DNA of 34,934 bases from an uncultured Bacteriovoracaceae bacterium (GCA_937952395.1 CALFYV010000358.1:1-34934); one strand, 5' to 3'; counted from the first letter of the stretch, positions 24,962-33,567 are shown. Numbers and translations: made by a program. The notes: generated by a model from the letters alone, not told the origin.

Positions 24962-26882
24962 TTTGTGTAAGATATTGGCCATAATTTTTTTTTTCAATAT
25001 ACATTTCATGCCAAACTAAAAAATTGAGCAAACACCAGAGGCCTCTTCCATAATCTCTTTTTTTTGCTTGATGATTTAGCCACATTTCATTGATACTTTG
25101 CCAATTGAGGAAGCCTATCTTTTCAATTGTTTTTTTGTTTATATATTTCTCTAGGAAAGGTTTGAATGCATCAAGAAACCATATTGAATGGGGCATTTCA
25201 AGACCATAATTTTTTCTTTTTAAAATTGCCGCTGGCAGAGATCTCTTCATGGCCATTTTTTCGATATGTCTTCCTTTAAACCCTTTAAGTTTATAATGAG
25301 TGGGTAATGACTGGGTGTAATTAAATAAATCTTTATCCAGAAATGGAAACCTCGATTCAACGGAGTGAGCTAGAAACATACGGTCGTTTTTAACAAGAAG
25401 ATCATCCACTAAAAAATGCTCAATATCCAACATCGATATTCTATTGAGTTCATCTGAATTTTTGTAATCATTATATAATTTAATTAATCTCTCGTCTGTT
25501 GAGCGGGTTTGATCTTTAAATTTTAAGAATGAATTCTTTTCACTATTAGTAAACGGATGCCGCCAATAGATATGAGCTGCCGCTGGATGAAGTTCAGCAC
25601 CTTCTGTGAATCTTTTTGCTTTAAAATCAAAGCTCAATTTTTCATAATTGCTAGGTAGTCGATGAGCAAGCCAATGGAGCGATTGCCTTAGCATCTTTGG
25701 ACAATAGGTCGTGTAGAGTTTTTTGATTTTCCAGGCAGTGTAGATAGAGTAGGCGTTAAATACTTCATCTCCTCCTTCACCACTTAAGAGCACATCAACA
25801 TATTTTTTCGCTTCTTTGGCCAAAATATAGGAGGGCATGGTTGCTCCATTACCATTAGGCTCGTCTAAATATGCAATGCTCTGATAAAAGGACTCAATCA
25901 CCTGTTCTGGATTGACTAATATTTCATGATGATTAGTCCCGCATTCTTTGGCCACTAACCTTTGATAATGGGATTCATCGAAGCTATGTTCTCCCATTTT
26001 AATAGAAAAGGTATGAAAGTTATGACTTTTTCCAAGATCACGAATTAAGCAAGTAATGCTGCTTGTATCAACCCCACCTGATAAAGTGGTTCCAATAGAT
26101 GCGTCTGATCTTAAATTTCTCTCAACACTCTTTAAAAGCAGTTCATAAACTTTATCAGAGGCTTCTTTTTCAGTAACATCGTGATTGATTTCATATTTGG
26201 CCCTGTAGTGGTAGCTTAAATGATAATCACCAGTCGCCAGATCAATTTCCATAACTTCACCATTTCGAAGTTCGCTAATACCATTGTAGGGTGTTTGTAT
26301 TCCTGGAATATAGGCCAGTGTAAAAAAGTCATAAATTCCTTGTTGGTTTAAAGATAAATCCAGTTCAGGCACTTGAATAAGTGATTTAAGTTCAGAGGCA
26401 AAATAGAGTTTGTTTTTATGAAAGGTATAAAAATGAGGATTGATTCCAAAGGCATCTCTGGCCAGGAAAACTTTTTTATTTTTTCTGTCATATAGGCTAA
26501 ATGAAAACATGCCTGAAAGTTCTTGTAGGAAGCTAATGCCCAACTCTTTGTATAAATAGATAATCACTTCTGTATCGGATGTACCTTTAAACGGATATTT
26601 TTTTTCTAATTGGTATTTGTTTTTGAGTTCGATATAATTTGAAATCTCGCCATTATAGCAAATAATAATATCTTCATCATAACTTATCATTGGCAGGTTT
26701 GATCTCGCGTTGAGATCTAAAATGGCCAAACGTGTATTCCCGAAATGTACTTTCTGATCTTTGAAATAGCCAACATTGTAGGGTCCTCGATGATGGAGGA
26801 GCAGGGTCATTTTTTGGATGATATTGTTATCAGCCGGAATAAGCTCGTCTTCAAGAGCAATTATTCCTGCAATTCCACACAT
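24948..26882 (-). CDS. Glutamine-dependent asparagine synthetase homologue (second copy)
   Basis: This 644-residue protein has both AsnB domains. Cys2 of MCGI, R51 and the N77 and D103 equivalents (YNGE, SDTE) of the glutaminase are kept. The usual HRGPD is HRGPY (31-35), YNGEIYN is YNGEISN (76-82), and FGIKPLYY is FGINPHFY (145-152). The PP-loop is LSGGVDTSS (267-275), and LSGEGGDEVFNAY follows. It is clearly diverged from the copy at 21283 and is probably specialised for another carboxyl acceptor. Its start is one base after the stop of a twitch-type radical SAM gene, so the two are co-translated. Amidation of a sugar acid or a peptide side chain is the likely role. Confidence 0.88.
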   Translation of the reverse strand: MCGIAGIIALEDELIPADNNIIQKMTLLLHHRGPYNVGYFKDQKVHFGNTRLAILDLNARSNLPMISYDEDIIICYNGEISNYIELKNKYQLEKKYPFKGTSDTEVIIYLYKELGISFLQELSGMFSFSLYDRKNKKVFLARDAFGINPHFYTFHKNKLYFASELKSLIQVPELDLSLNQQGIYDFFTLAYIPGIQTPYNGISELRNGEVMEIDLATGDYHLSYHYRAKYEINHDVTEKEASDKVYELLLKSVERNLRSDASIGTTLSGGVDTSSITCLIRDLGKSHNFHTFSIKMGEHSFDESHYQRLVAKECGTNHHEILVNPEQVIESFYQSIAYLDEPNGNGATMPSYILAKEAKKYVDVLLSGEGGDEVFNAYSIYTAWKIKKLYTTYCPKMLRQSLHWLAHRLPSNYEKLSFDFKAKRFTEGAELHPAAAHIYWRHPFTNSEKNSFLKFKDQTRSTDERLIKLYNDYKNSDELNRISMLDIEHFLVDDLLVKNDRMFLAHSVESRFPFLDKDLFNYTQSLPTHYKLKGFKGRHIEKMAMKRSLPAAILKRKNYGLEMPHSIWFLDAFKPFLEKYINKKTIEKIGFLNWQSINEMWLNHQAKKRDYGRGLWCLLNFLVWHEMYIEKKNYGQYLTQTIKN

Positions 26883-26883
26883 A

Positions 26884-28188
26884 TTAGTTTAACTCAAATT
26901 GTAAATGGGTGTATGGTTGTAATTCTGGACAATAATTAAATAAACTTAAATTTCTCTTTTTATCAAAGTCATTTTGGAATTTAAGAAAAGTGAGAAAATA
27001 TTTTTCAAAGTTATCTTCACGATTCATAAATGCAATTATCTGATAAATATTATCGATTAAGTATTGGTGGCTCTCATGCACCAGTCCTTCCTTGTGCTTC
27101 GCAATGACCAACAATTTTTTAGTTACCTTGCTTTTTATTTCCTTAGGCAAAACTGTAGACTGAAAATAATGTGGTACATGTAAATTGATAAGATTCGGAA
27201 CTTTAATGATAAAAGAAAATTGAGATAAATACTCGAACAACTGATCGAGTTTATCGATGTTTAAAATTTGGACAGTGGTGCTTACAAGGGCTTCTTGTAT
27301 GTTAAGGGTCTTGTATTCCTTGTCAATTCTTTTCAAATTTTTATCAATATCAATCCATCTAGAAGGGTATCTTATATAACTATTTAATTCATGAGCCGCA
27401 TCGATGCTTATGAGGAGTTTAACTGCTTTAAATTGTTTCCATAGTTCAATAACTTTTTCAGGTAAAACACTTAAGTTTGTATTGTAAGTAATCGTTATAT
27501 TATGAGCATTTCCTGAATTAATACATTCTTGCAGAATTTTTCTCATTTGTGGAACAATGAGGGGTTCTCCTCCTGCAAAGTGTAAATGCTGTATTGTTGA
27601 GACTTTTTGCCTAAAATCTTTTATTAGCTCGGGTTGGTCAAACCAGTCATAACCTCTAAGCTCTTCAATGTATTCATTAGAAAATTTTTCAACTTCAGGT
27701 TTTATTTCATTCCATTCATCAATCCATTTTACAGTGGATCTGGGATTGCACATTCGACACTGTAGATTGCATATATTACCTAAGCGGTAATCAGCGGATT
27801 TTATATCAACATTAATTGTGCCATCTTCTTGCGTCGTTTCCAGCAAAGAAGGGATTATATCTTCATACCCTTTATTTTCTATCATTCTACGACTGATACC
27901 GTTATTTTTTTCAGTAATGAGACATCTGCCGCAAATTGAATCCCATTGGCCGTTGAGCATTTTCTGTCGTAGTTTTTTCATGTAGTTTGTATTCATGACG
28001 TCGGATGGTTTTAGACCGTCCATGATATTGATTTTTTTACCATTATCATCAAGAATATTGTTATCAAATTCTTCACTCGTACAGCAGACTTGATACTCAC
28101 CACCCAAATTAACGAAACTATGAGTCCATGCGAGTGCACAGAACGTCTCTTTGGATTTATCAGTTAACTTTTTCACCATAGCAAACAT
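26884..28188 (-). CDS. Twitch-domain radical SAM protein (copy A)
   Basis: This 434-residue protein carries an N-terminal Cys set before the catalytic domain: C17 (TFCALAW), C35-C36 (QVCC), and C86 and C89 (ICGRC). The radical SAM Cys then follow at 140, 144 and 147 (CNLQCRMC), with GGEPL in HFAGGEPLIVP (about 213-223). This order, auxiliary cluster first, marks the 'twitch domain-containing radical SAM' type. It is similar in order to the protein at 29150, which lies on the other strand across the nucleotidyltransferase-like gene. It is translated just before the second asparagine synthetase (1 bp). There are ATGs at 28188 and 28179 and neither has a visible ribosome site. The reaction is unknown; a protein or glycan substrate is possible. 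Confidence 0.85.
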   Translation of the reverse strand: MFAMVKKLTDKSKETFCALAWTHSFVNLGGEYQVCCTSEEFDNNILDDNGKKINIMDGLKPSDVMNTNYMKKLRQKMLNGQWDSICGRCLITEKNNGISRRMIENKGYEDIIPSLLETTQEDGTINVDIKSADYRLGNICNLQCRMCNPRSTVKWIDEWNEIKPEVEKFSNEYIEELRGYDWFDQPELIKDFRQKVSTIQHLHFAGGEPLIVPQMRKILQECINSGNAHNITITYNTNLSVLPEKVIELWKQFKAVKLLISIDAAHELNSYIRYPSRWIDIDKNLKRIDKEYKTLNIQEALVSTTVQILNIDKLDQLFEYLSQFSFIIKVPNLINLHVPHYFQSTVLPKEIKSKVTKKLLVIAKHKEGLVHESHQYLIDNIYQIIAFMNREDNFEKYFLTFLKFQNDFDKKRNLSLFNYCPELQPYTHLQFELN

Positions 28189-28260
28189 TATAATTACAAA
28201 TACGCAATTATTATAGTAATTTAATTTACGAGCAGATAATGATTCATCACATAAACAATT

Positions 28261-29160
28261 ATGTATTTTTCAAATAAAATAATAGATAAATGTCTACAAC
28301 TTACATACGATTGGGACCGATTCAATAAACTGTATCGCCAGTTTATTAAAATTTCTTATATCCCTATTTTGTCATTCATCACAAATCTATATACAGGTTA
28401 TCGTCTTTACCCGAGGCATTCCATTAATTCAGATGACTTTAAAGCTTTTGGCAGTGATGTGGATTTGACCATTGTTGGTGAATTAGAAAATATTAATAAA
28501 TGGAGATATTTACATACATGGATAAAGTTTTTTAATAAGCGATTAGGGGAGTGGGAGTTTTACACCGATTACGAATTTCAAGTACTCGTTGAGCTTCAAA
28601 AACACAAATATGATAAATTTTGGAATTATCTTTGCTCGTTGCGTAAGCCATTTTGGATAAGAAACGGTTTCAAGCCTGGGCAAGAATTCAAAAAAGAAAA
28701 AGCTTTGCAAAGAATGGTGAGGGATGTGGCAGACTTTGAAAGTGAGTACATTCGCGAGTTGCTAATTGAACTTATTGGTTACGAACAGCAAGTTAAGAGA
28801 TCTTTGGAAGCTTTTGAAACTGATTCCTCATACCTCCAATTTAAGTTGGGAAATACAGCAGATTCAACCATAAAATTTCAGGATTATAACCTGTATCAAA
28901 CTTTTATTGACTTGCTTCCTTCCGCTCACTCATTGGCCGTGAAGGATACTAAAAATTTAGAACTTAAGAATTATTTATTCATCAGAGAGGTCCTACTGAC
29001 TTTGGCCAGTATGAGATATAATAATCCAAGTAATCAAGAGAGACTCATCATCAAAAAGTGGATAAATGACCTCATTTCCTTTATAAATAGAAATGATTCA
29101 GTTTGTTTTATCGGTATTGATATAAAAGAATTTAGTAAAAAAATTTTGTATGACAAATAA
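28261..29160 (+). CDS. Nucleotidyltransferase-fold-like protein
   Basis: This 299-residue protein has FKAFGSDVDLTIVGE at 60-74. GSD-x-D is the core of the DNA-polymerase-beta-type nucleotidyltransferase fold, with D66 and D68 as metal ligands; FQVLVE (about 106-111) may be the strand with the third acidic residue. The spacing is compressed, since the Gly-Ser and the Asp pair are adjacent rather than 8-13 residues apart, so it may be inactive or a variant. The rest is helical, polar and unassigned. Its stop overlaps the start of the downstream twitch radical SAM gene by 11 bp, so the two are co-translated. A role in activating or recognising the substrate of that enzyme is inference. Confidence 0.6.
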   Translation: MYFSNKIIDKCLQLTYDWDRFNKLYRQFIKISYIPILSFITNLYTGYRLYPRHSINSDDFKAFGSDVDLTIVGELENINKWRYLHTWIKFFNKRLGEWEFYTDYEFQVLVELQKHKYDKFWNYLCSLRKPFWIRNGFKPGQEFKKEKALQRMVRDVADFESEYIRELLIELIGYEQQVKRSLEAFETDSSYLQFKLGNTADSTIKFQDYNLYQTFIDLLPSAHSLAVKDTKNLELKNYLFIREVLLTLASMRYNNPSNQERLIIKKWINDLISFINRNDSVCFIGIDIKEFSKKILYDK

Positions 29161-30388
29161 ATTGAATAAAGAAGAATATCTGGGTAGCCAAAACAAGACT
29201 TTTTGTATGGCGCCGTGGATTCATATGCATTACATGCCTACAGGGGAAGTTTTGCCGTGTTGTGTTTGGCCTTATGATGAACCCTTAGGCGATGTAACCC
29301 ATGATTCTATTTATGAGATCTGGAATAATTCAAAATACAAATCTATTAGGAAACAAATGTTGAGTGGGCAACTTCCTAAAGGTTGCTTGAACTGTAAAGA
29401 AAAAGATAATGCAGGTGCACATTCAATGCGAAAACACATGAATTTTAAATTCACTCATTTATTTGATGAGATGATGGAAAAGACATTGGAAGATGGCACA
29501 TTAACAGACTTTAAAATGGCTTACTTTGATGTTCGCTTTAGTAATATTTGTAATTTTAAATGCCGTGGTTGTAGTCCTGCTTTAAGTTCATCTTGGCTAA
29601 GCGATCACGAGAAGCTGTATGATTACAAAAGTAAAAAATCAAAATACATTCAAATATTTCCCAATAGTAAATTTGAAAATGAGTTACGTGAATTACTACC
29701 TTTTGTAGAAGAGGTTTATTTTGCAGGAGGTGAGCCTCTTATCATGCGAGAGCATTATATCATCCTAGATGAACTAATTAAAATGGGTAAAACCGATATC
29801 AGATTAGTTTATAACACTAACATGAGTATTCTTAAATTTAAGAACAAAAATATTTTAAATTACTGGTCGCAGTTTAAGAACCTATTTGTAAGTGTGTCTA
29901 TTGATGACTTTGAGGAAAGAGGTGAATATTTCAGAAAAGGCATGAGTTGGGCTGAAACAATTGAGAATATTAAAACTGTAAAACAACTTTGCCCCCATGC
30001 TCTGATAACAGTAAACTGTACTGTAAATATAATGAATATATTGAACTTATTTAATCTTCATTCAAAGTTGGTTGAATTGAATATTATCGAACCAGAGAAT
30101 AGTATTATTAATTTGATGCTTGACCCTGAAGAATATAGTATCCAAGTTTTACCACCGAGTTTAAAAAAGAAAGTTGAAGAAAAATTTAGACGATTTCTCT
30201 TTGTTTGTGAGCAAAAATACCCAGGGAAATTTGAAGTTTTAAAAAATAATTTTTTGCCAGTGATACAATTCATGAATGCTAAGGATAATTCTCATTTATT
30301 TGGGAAGTTCATATCTCGAACTGAAAAACTAGATGAGATCAGAGGAGAAAATTTCAGGGCGGTCTTCAAGGAGTTTTCCGATTACTAG
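29150..30388 (+). CDS. Twitch-domain radical SAM protein (copy B)
   Basis: This 412-residue relative of the protein at 26884 has the same order of motifs: N-terminal C19 (TFCMAPW), C37-C38 (LPCC), C79 and C82 (GCLNC), then the radical SAM cysteines C134, C138 and C141 (CNFKCRGC) and FAGGEPLIM (about 192-200). TFCMAPWIHMHYMPTGEVLPCC is the hallmark N-terminus of this family, with 'G.v.pCC' as in SPASM strands. It overlaps the nucleotidyltransferase-like gene by 11 bp and is followed 87 bp later by a PRMT-like methyltransferase on the same strand. The likely job is radical modification of a protein or glycan that its two neighbours also handle. Confidence 0.87.
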   Translation: MTNKLNKEEYLGSQNKTFCMAPWIHMHYMPTGEVLPCCVWPYDEPLGDVTHDSIYEIWNNSKYKSIRKQMLSGQLPKGCLNCKEKDNAGAHSMRKHMNFKFTHLFDEMMEKTLEDGTLTDFKMAYFDVRFSNICNFKCRGCSPALSSSWLSDHEKLYDYKSKKSKYIQIFPNSKFENELRELLPFVEEVYFAGGEPLIMREHYIILDELIKMGKTDIRLVYNTNMSILKFKNKNILNYWSQFKNLFVSVSIDDFEERGEYFRKGMSWAETIENIKTVKQLCPHALITVNCTVNIMNILNLFNLHSKLVELNIIEPENSIINLMLDPEEYSIQVLPPSLKKKVEEKFRRFLFVCEQKYPGKFEVLKNNFLPVIQFMNAKDNSHLFGKFISRTEKLDEIRGENFRAVFKEFSDY

Positions 30389-30475
30389 TAATGAGCAGTA
30401 ATTTCTGAACTCATAAAGCCTATTATTTCAAGATTATCAGTTGACAATAAATCAGTCTTATTCAAATGTAGCAGT

Positions 30476-31435
30476 GTGAAAGATATAAACACGATACTAG
30501 AGTTAATAGAAAGTGGAATCGAAGAGAAACCTCGATTAAATTCGTTATCAAAGAAGCTTGGCTCCTTTACGCAGCAAAAAATTGAGCATTTATTCAAGAG
30601 TTCACAGAACTATATGAAAAAGATGATTAAGGACAATCAAAGGACTCTTTTTTATAAGCATGTTACTCAGAATTTATGTAAAAATAAGAAGGTTCTTGAA
30701 ATCGGGACTGGAGTAGGGTTGTTATCTTATTTAATTTTAAAGGCACAACCAAAATCGTTAATTTCCTGTGATGGTAACAGTCAAAATATTTTATTAGCCC
30801 AAAAGTTTTTGCAACAAAATAACGTGGATAATAATTACAAACTACTTAATAAGTCTTCTTATGATTTAGATATTCCAGATGATCTTGATGCTGATATTGA
30901 CATTGTTATTCATGAGTTATTTGCAAGTAATGGCTTTGGAGAAAGTTTCCTTCAAACTCTTAAGAATGCAAAAAGATTTTTGAATAAAGGAGGGCGAATT
31001 GTCCCTGGAATTTTTCAATTATTTTATCTACCTACCTGCCAACCCAATTTACATAAATCTTCATTTGATAATATTAGAAATATTCTACCAGAATTAGATG
31101 TCTCAACATGGGAAGATAGTCCTTATATGAATAAGTTTACCCCGTTTAAGTGCTATTTAGACAAACCACAATTAGTTTTTCAGATTGATTTAAACTCAAA
31201 TTTTCTACTTTCAGATAACAAGATATTTGAATTGCCCCCCAAATGTACGGGAGTCATGATTTATTTTAATGCCAAGGAGGGGGAGAATACCTTGACTACC
31301 TTGCGAGAAGGAGGCCCCAACCACTACTTCTGTCGGAGCTTTGGCGAGGGTATATATCAACAGTTCTCAAAAAAATCTTCCAAAGTTCGTTTTAGTTATA
31401 ACAGGGAAAACTTCAGCATTGATGAGTTAGATTAA
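30476..31435 (+). CDS. PRMT-like SAM-dependent methyltransferase
   Basis: This 319-residue protein has the SAM motif I VLEIGTGVGLLSYL (73-86) and, at 143-156, IVIHELFASNGFGE. There E147 and E156 correspond to the 'double-E' loop (SE....E) that binds the target guanidino group in protein arginine methyltransferases. NAKRFLNKGGRIVPG (164-178) is the matching post-loop block. A C-terminal beta-rich part (about 185-319) fits the PRMT barrel. The expected THW motif is not obvious. The start is GTG at 30476 with no clear ribosome site, but upstream in-frame codons offer nothing better. Protein arginine methyltransferases are uncommon in bacteria. In context it may methylate an Arg side chain of a peptide or protein handled by the preceding radical SAM gene. 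Confidence 0.72.
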   Translation: MKDINTILELIESGIEEKPRLNSLSKKLGSFTQQKIEHLFKSSQNYMKKMIKDNQRTLFYKHVTQNLCKNKKVLEIGTGVGLLSYLILKAQPKSLISCDGNSQNILLAQKFLQQNNVDNNYKLLNKSSYDLDIPDDLDADIDIVIHELFASNGFGESFLQTLKNAKRFLNKGGRIVPGIFQLFYLPTCQPNLHKSSFDNIRNILPELDVSTWEDSPYMNKFTPFKCYLDKPQLVFQIDLNSNFLLSDNKIFELPPKCTGVMIYFNAKEGENTLTTLREGGPNHYFCRSFGEGIYQQFSKKSSKVRFSYNRENFSIDELD

Positions 31436-31527
31436 TTTTGTAGTCTTTGCTGACTCTCTGCGTTTGAAAATCCTGCAATAATTATGCATTCTTTATTGCG
31501 CATTGCTCAATATAACACGCTGGGTAC

Positions 31528-31557
31528 TTGAAAAAGTATATAGTTCCTATCTAAAAT
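31528..31557 (+). promoter_or_regulatory. Candidate sigma-70-type promoter
   Basis: TTGAAA (31528-31533) and TAAAAT (31552-31557) are separated by 18 bp. They stand about 45 bp before the ATG at 31602, which also has an AGAGGA ribosome site. The placement fits transcription of the secreted protein gene. Confidence 0.4.
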
Positions 31558-31601
31558 TACCATACTAAATTATTTCGAAAGAGAGAGCGAGAGGATTAGT
31601 T

Positions 31602-32282
31602 ATGACAAAGTTGTTCCTATTTATAGTTACGTTGATTCTATTTGCCAGTTTGGATTCCAAAGCATCAAACATCATTATCAAAGAAAATGAAGATCTTTAT
31701 AAGCTTGAAAAAAGAGATATTGATGCCGATCATTTTATGTTGCTTATGGCAGATAAACTCAATAAAGAGTTCGAAGTTGATGAGGAAGACGTGACATTTA
31801 TGATCTACGAATCATTCTTTAGAAGTTTCATAGCTGCGTATAAGCCATGTATTGATGATGTTAAAGAAGAAAAAGATAAAAATATCATTCGAGAAACTTA
31901 TCTTAACAAAAAGGAAGAATTTTTCTTAAAGCTCTACTATCCTTTCCAGTCAGAGGATAAAAGCTGTACTTATAGAAATGTAGAGTTGCAATACCAAATA
32001 ACCAAGAGAGTCTACCGCAACCACTTGGTTTTCTCTTTTGCTAATGATTATGGTGCTGGAGCTTGGTTTGTGCGTCGCTGGGCCGATCTCAATGGTTTTA
32101 AATCAGTTATTCCTTGGAAAACAACAGTTGAGATTTTTGGCTTTAAAGGGGATATCAAAATTAAAATTACTACTGAAGCCATTGATAATGTAAAAGAAAA
32201 ATTAGTTGAAGAACATAACAAGCTGCTGCTTATCAATTTATCTCATATTATTGATAGTCAGGTATTAGACATCGGAGTTTAG
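31602..32282 (+). CDS. Secreted protein of unknown function
   Basis: This 226-residue protein begins with a clear signal peptide: MTK, the hydrophobic core LFLFIVTLILFASL, and a likely cut after the SKA in DSKASN (about residue 21). AGAGGA lies 7 bp before the ATG. The mature part is acidic, mixed alpha/beta, with two Cys (in KPCIDD and KSCTY) that could form a disulfide in the periplasm. SFANDYGAGAWFVRRWADLNGF (about 146-167) is its most distinctive stretch. I recognise no family. Its 3' end overlaps the opposite zinc-ribbon gene by 18 bp. It has its own promoter-like site and seems to lie outside the glycan island. Confidence 0.7.
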   Translation: MTKLFLFIVTLILFASLDSKASNIIIKENEDLYKLEKRDIDADHFMLLMADKLNKEFEVDEEDVTFMIYESFFRSFIAAYKPCIDDVKEEKDKNIIRETYLNKKEEFFLKLYYPFQSEDKSCTYRNVELQYQITKRVYRNHLVFSFANDYGAGAWFVRRWADLNGFKSVIPWKTTVEIFGFKGDIKIKITTEAIDNVKEKLVEEHNKLLLINLSHIIDSQVLDIGV

Positions 32283-32651
32283 TTTTTCATCTAAGGGAAT
32301 ACCGCGTTTTCCGGCTTCTTCTTTAATAATGTTTAAAACATCCTCATGATTAAATATAAGACCTTGTAGGCTTAATTTTGTATGGATTTCCAATGCACAT
32401 CCATTTTTACAAACAAAGTCTCCTGAATAAATTTCAACCGTCTTTATGGGAGTTTTGTTTTGAAACTGTCCGTACCAATCAAAAAATTCGACTACCTTAT
32501 CTCTTAATTTATTAAGCAGATCTTGAGGGGAGTCCTTTTTTAAATTAAAAAGAAACTGGCTAGTATCCATTTGTTTACTATTAAAGAGTAAGCGCACCAC
32601 ACCACGAGAATGAATACTTAAAGTGTCACTAAAGCATTTGGGACAGTACAT
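32265..32651 (-). CDS. Small zinc-ribbon protein
   Basis: This 128-residue protein has C3-x2-C6 (MYCPKC) at the N-terminus and C81-x3-C85 (FVCKNGC) late, which together can hold one zinc ion as a split ribbon. The ~75 residues between are helical and charged (DSPQDLLNKLRDKVVEFFDWYG). There is no signal or membrane segment, so it is cytoplasmic. The family is unknown; small ribbon proteins of this kind often serve in nucleic-acid or protein binding. It is divergent from the hydrolase gene (70 bp) and its 3' end overlaps the secreted protein gene by 18 bp. Confidence 0.68.
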   Translation of the reverse strand: MYCPKCFSDTLSIHSRGVVRLLFNSKQMDTSQFLFNLKKDSPQDLLNKLRDKVVEFFDWYGQFQNKTPIKTVEIYSGDFVCKNGCALEIHTKLSLQGLIFNHEDVLNIIKEEAGKRGIPLDEKLNSDV

Positions 32652-32721
32652 AGGATTAAGTATATCAAAATTGGCGAGATCTTGTTAGGATTTCCCATAG
32701 AGGAAATTTATTAGGGCCCTT

Positions 32722-33567
32722 ATGATTCATGAATTCATCAAAATTAAAACCCCAGATAAAACAGAGATAAATTGTCTGATTAAAGAAGTGGGGTCTCAAA
32801 ATTGGTTGATTGCCACTCATGGAGTAGGAGAACATCTTGGACGCCATGATTATCTTATCAAAAACTTTTCTCAGTACTACAATATTTGTTTATATGATTT
32901 AAGAGGGCATGGAGATAGTTCAGGAAAGTCTGCTTATGTTGAAGATTTTCAAGATTATTATTCAGATTTAGATTCTATATTAACTCACCTTAAGAGTACT
33001 TTTGCCCTCAAGAATTATCAACTTTTTGGTCATTCCATGGGAGCGCTTATCACTGCCGGTTTTGTGCAAAATCGTTTGCACAATAAGGAACAACCTTCGA
33101 AAGTTTTTTTGAGTGCTCCTCCAGTGGCCGTAGCTGGAATTCAAGGTAAAATTTTTCAATATTCTCCATTGGTACTGAGTAAAACATTGGCCAACCTTCC
33201 CATTTCGATACCGCTGAAAGGTTTGGTTGATTTGAAAAACCTTTCTCATGATGTTCGCGTTTATCAAAATTATATTAACGATGAAAAAAATAAATTGGCC
33301 CTTCATAGCCGTCTTTTATTACAAATGGTTGCGGAGAGTCGTAATGTTTTTTCTCGGCCCTTAAGAGTTAAAGGTGAACTCTATGTAGCCTATGGCTCTG
33401 AAGATAGGATCGTTAATCTTCATGCCATTGCAGAGTATTTTACCAATATCGAAAAAAACTCTTCTCTTTGTCGAGTCGAGGGCGGTTTCCACGAATTACA
33501 TAATGAGATTGAGAAGTACCGCAGTGTCTATTTTGATTTTCTTAAAAAAAGTCTTTTAGGTCACTAA
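32722..33567 (+). CDS. Alpha/beta hydrolase, monoacylglycerol-lipase-like
   Basis: This 281-residue serine hydrolase has the oxyanion-side motif ATHGVGEHLGRHDYL (31-45) and YDLRGHGDSSGK (58-69), both typical of the monoacylglycerol lipase/lysophospholipase group. The nucleophile elbow is GHSMG with S105, and the probable triad partners are D228 (YGSEDRI) and H257 (GGFHELHNE). No signal peptide is present, so it acts in the cytoplasm or on the inner membrane surface, probably on lysophospholipids or monoglycerides. AGGG lies 5 bp before the ATG. Its end overlaps the M48 protease gene by 12 bp. This is a housekeeping-type enzyme rather than part of the glycan island. Confidence 0.88.
   Translation: MIHEFIKIKTPDKTEINCLIKEVGSQNWLIATHGVGEHLGRHDYLIKNFSQYYNICLYDLRGHGDSSGKSAYVEDFQDYYSDLDSILTHLKSTFALKNYQLFGHSMGALITAGFVQNRLHNKEQPSKVFLSAPPVAVAGIQGKIFQYSPLVLSKTLANLPISIPLKGLVDLKNLSHDVRVYQNYINDEKNKLALHSRLLLQMVAESRNVFSRPLRVKGELYVAYGSEDRIVNLHAIAEYFTNIEKNSSLCRVEGGFHELHNEIEKYRSVYFDFLKKSLLGH

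Noticed and set aside
1..31435. A lasso-peptide cluster (asparagine synthetase, HprK-like kinase, S26-like and ABC genes are all present)
   Set aside because: There is no transglutaminase-like leader peptidase, no clear PqqD-type leader-binding protein and no typical lasso precursor. The synthetases also sit with radical SAM and glycosyltransferase genes 17 kb or more from the kinase.
31475..31499. Possible terminator hairpin (GCAATAA and TTATTGC arms, 11-base loop)
   Set aside because: The stem is short and AT-rich, and no T tract follows it on the plus strand, so terminator function is not supported.
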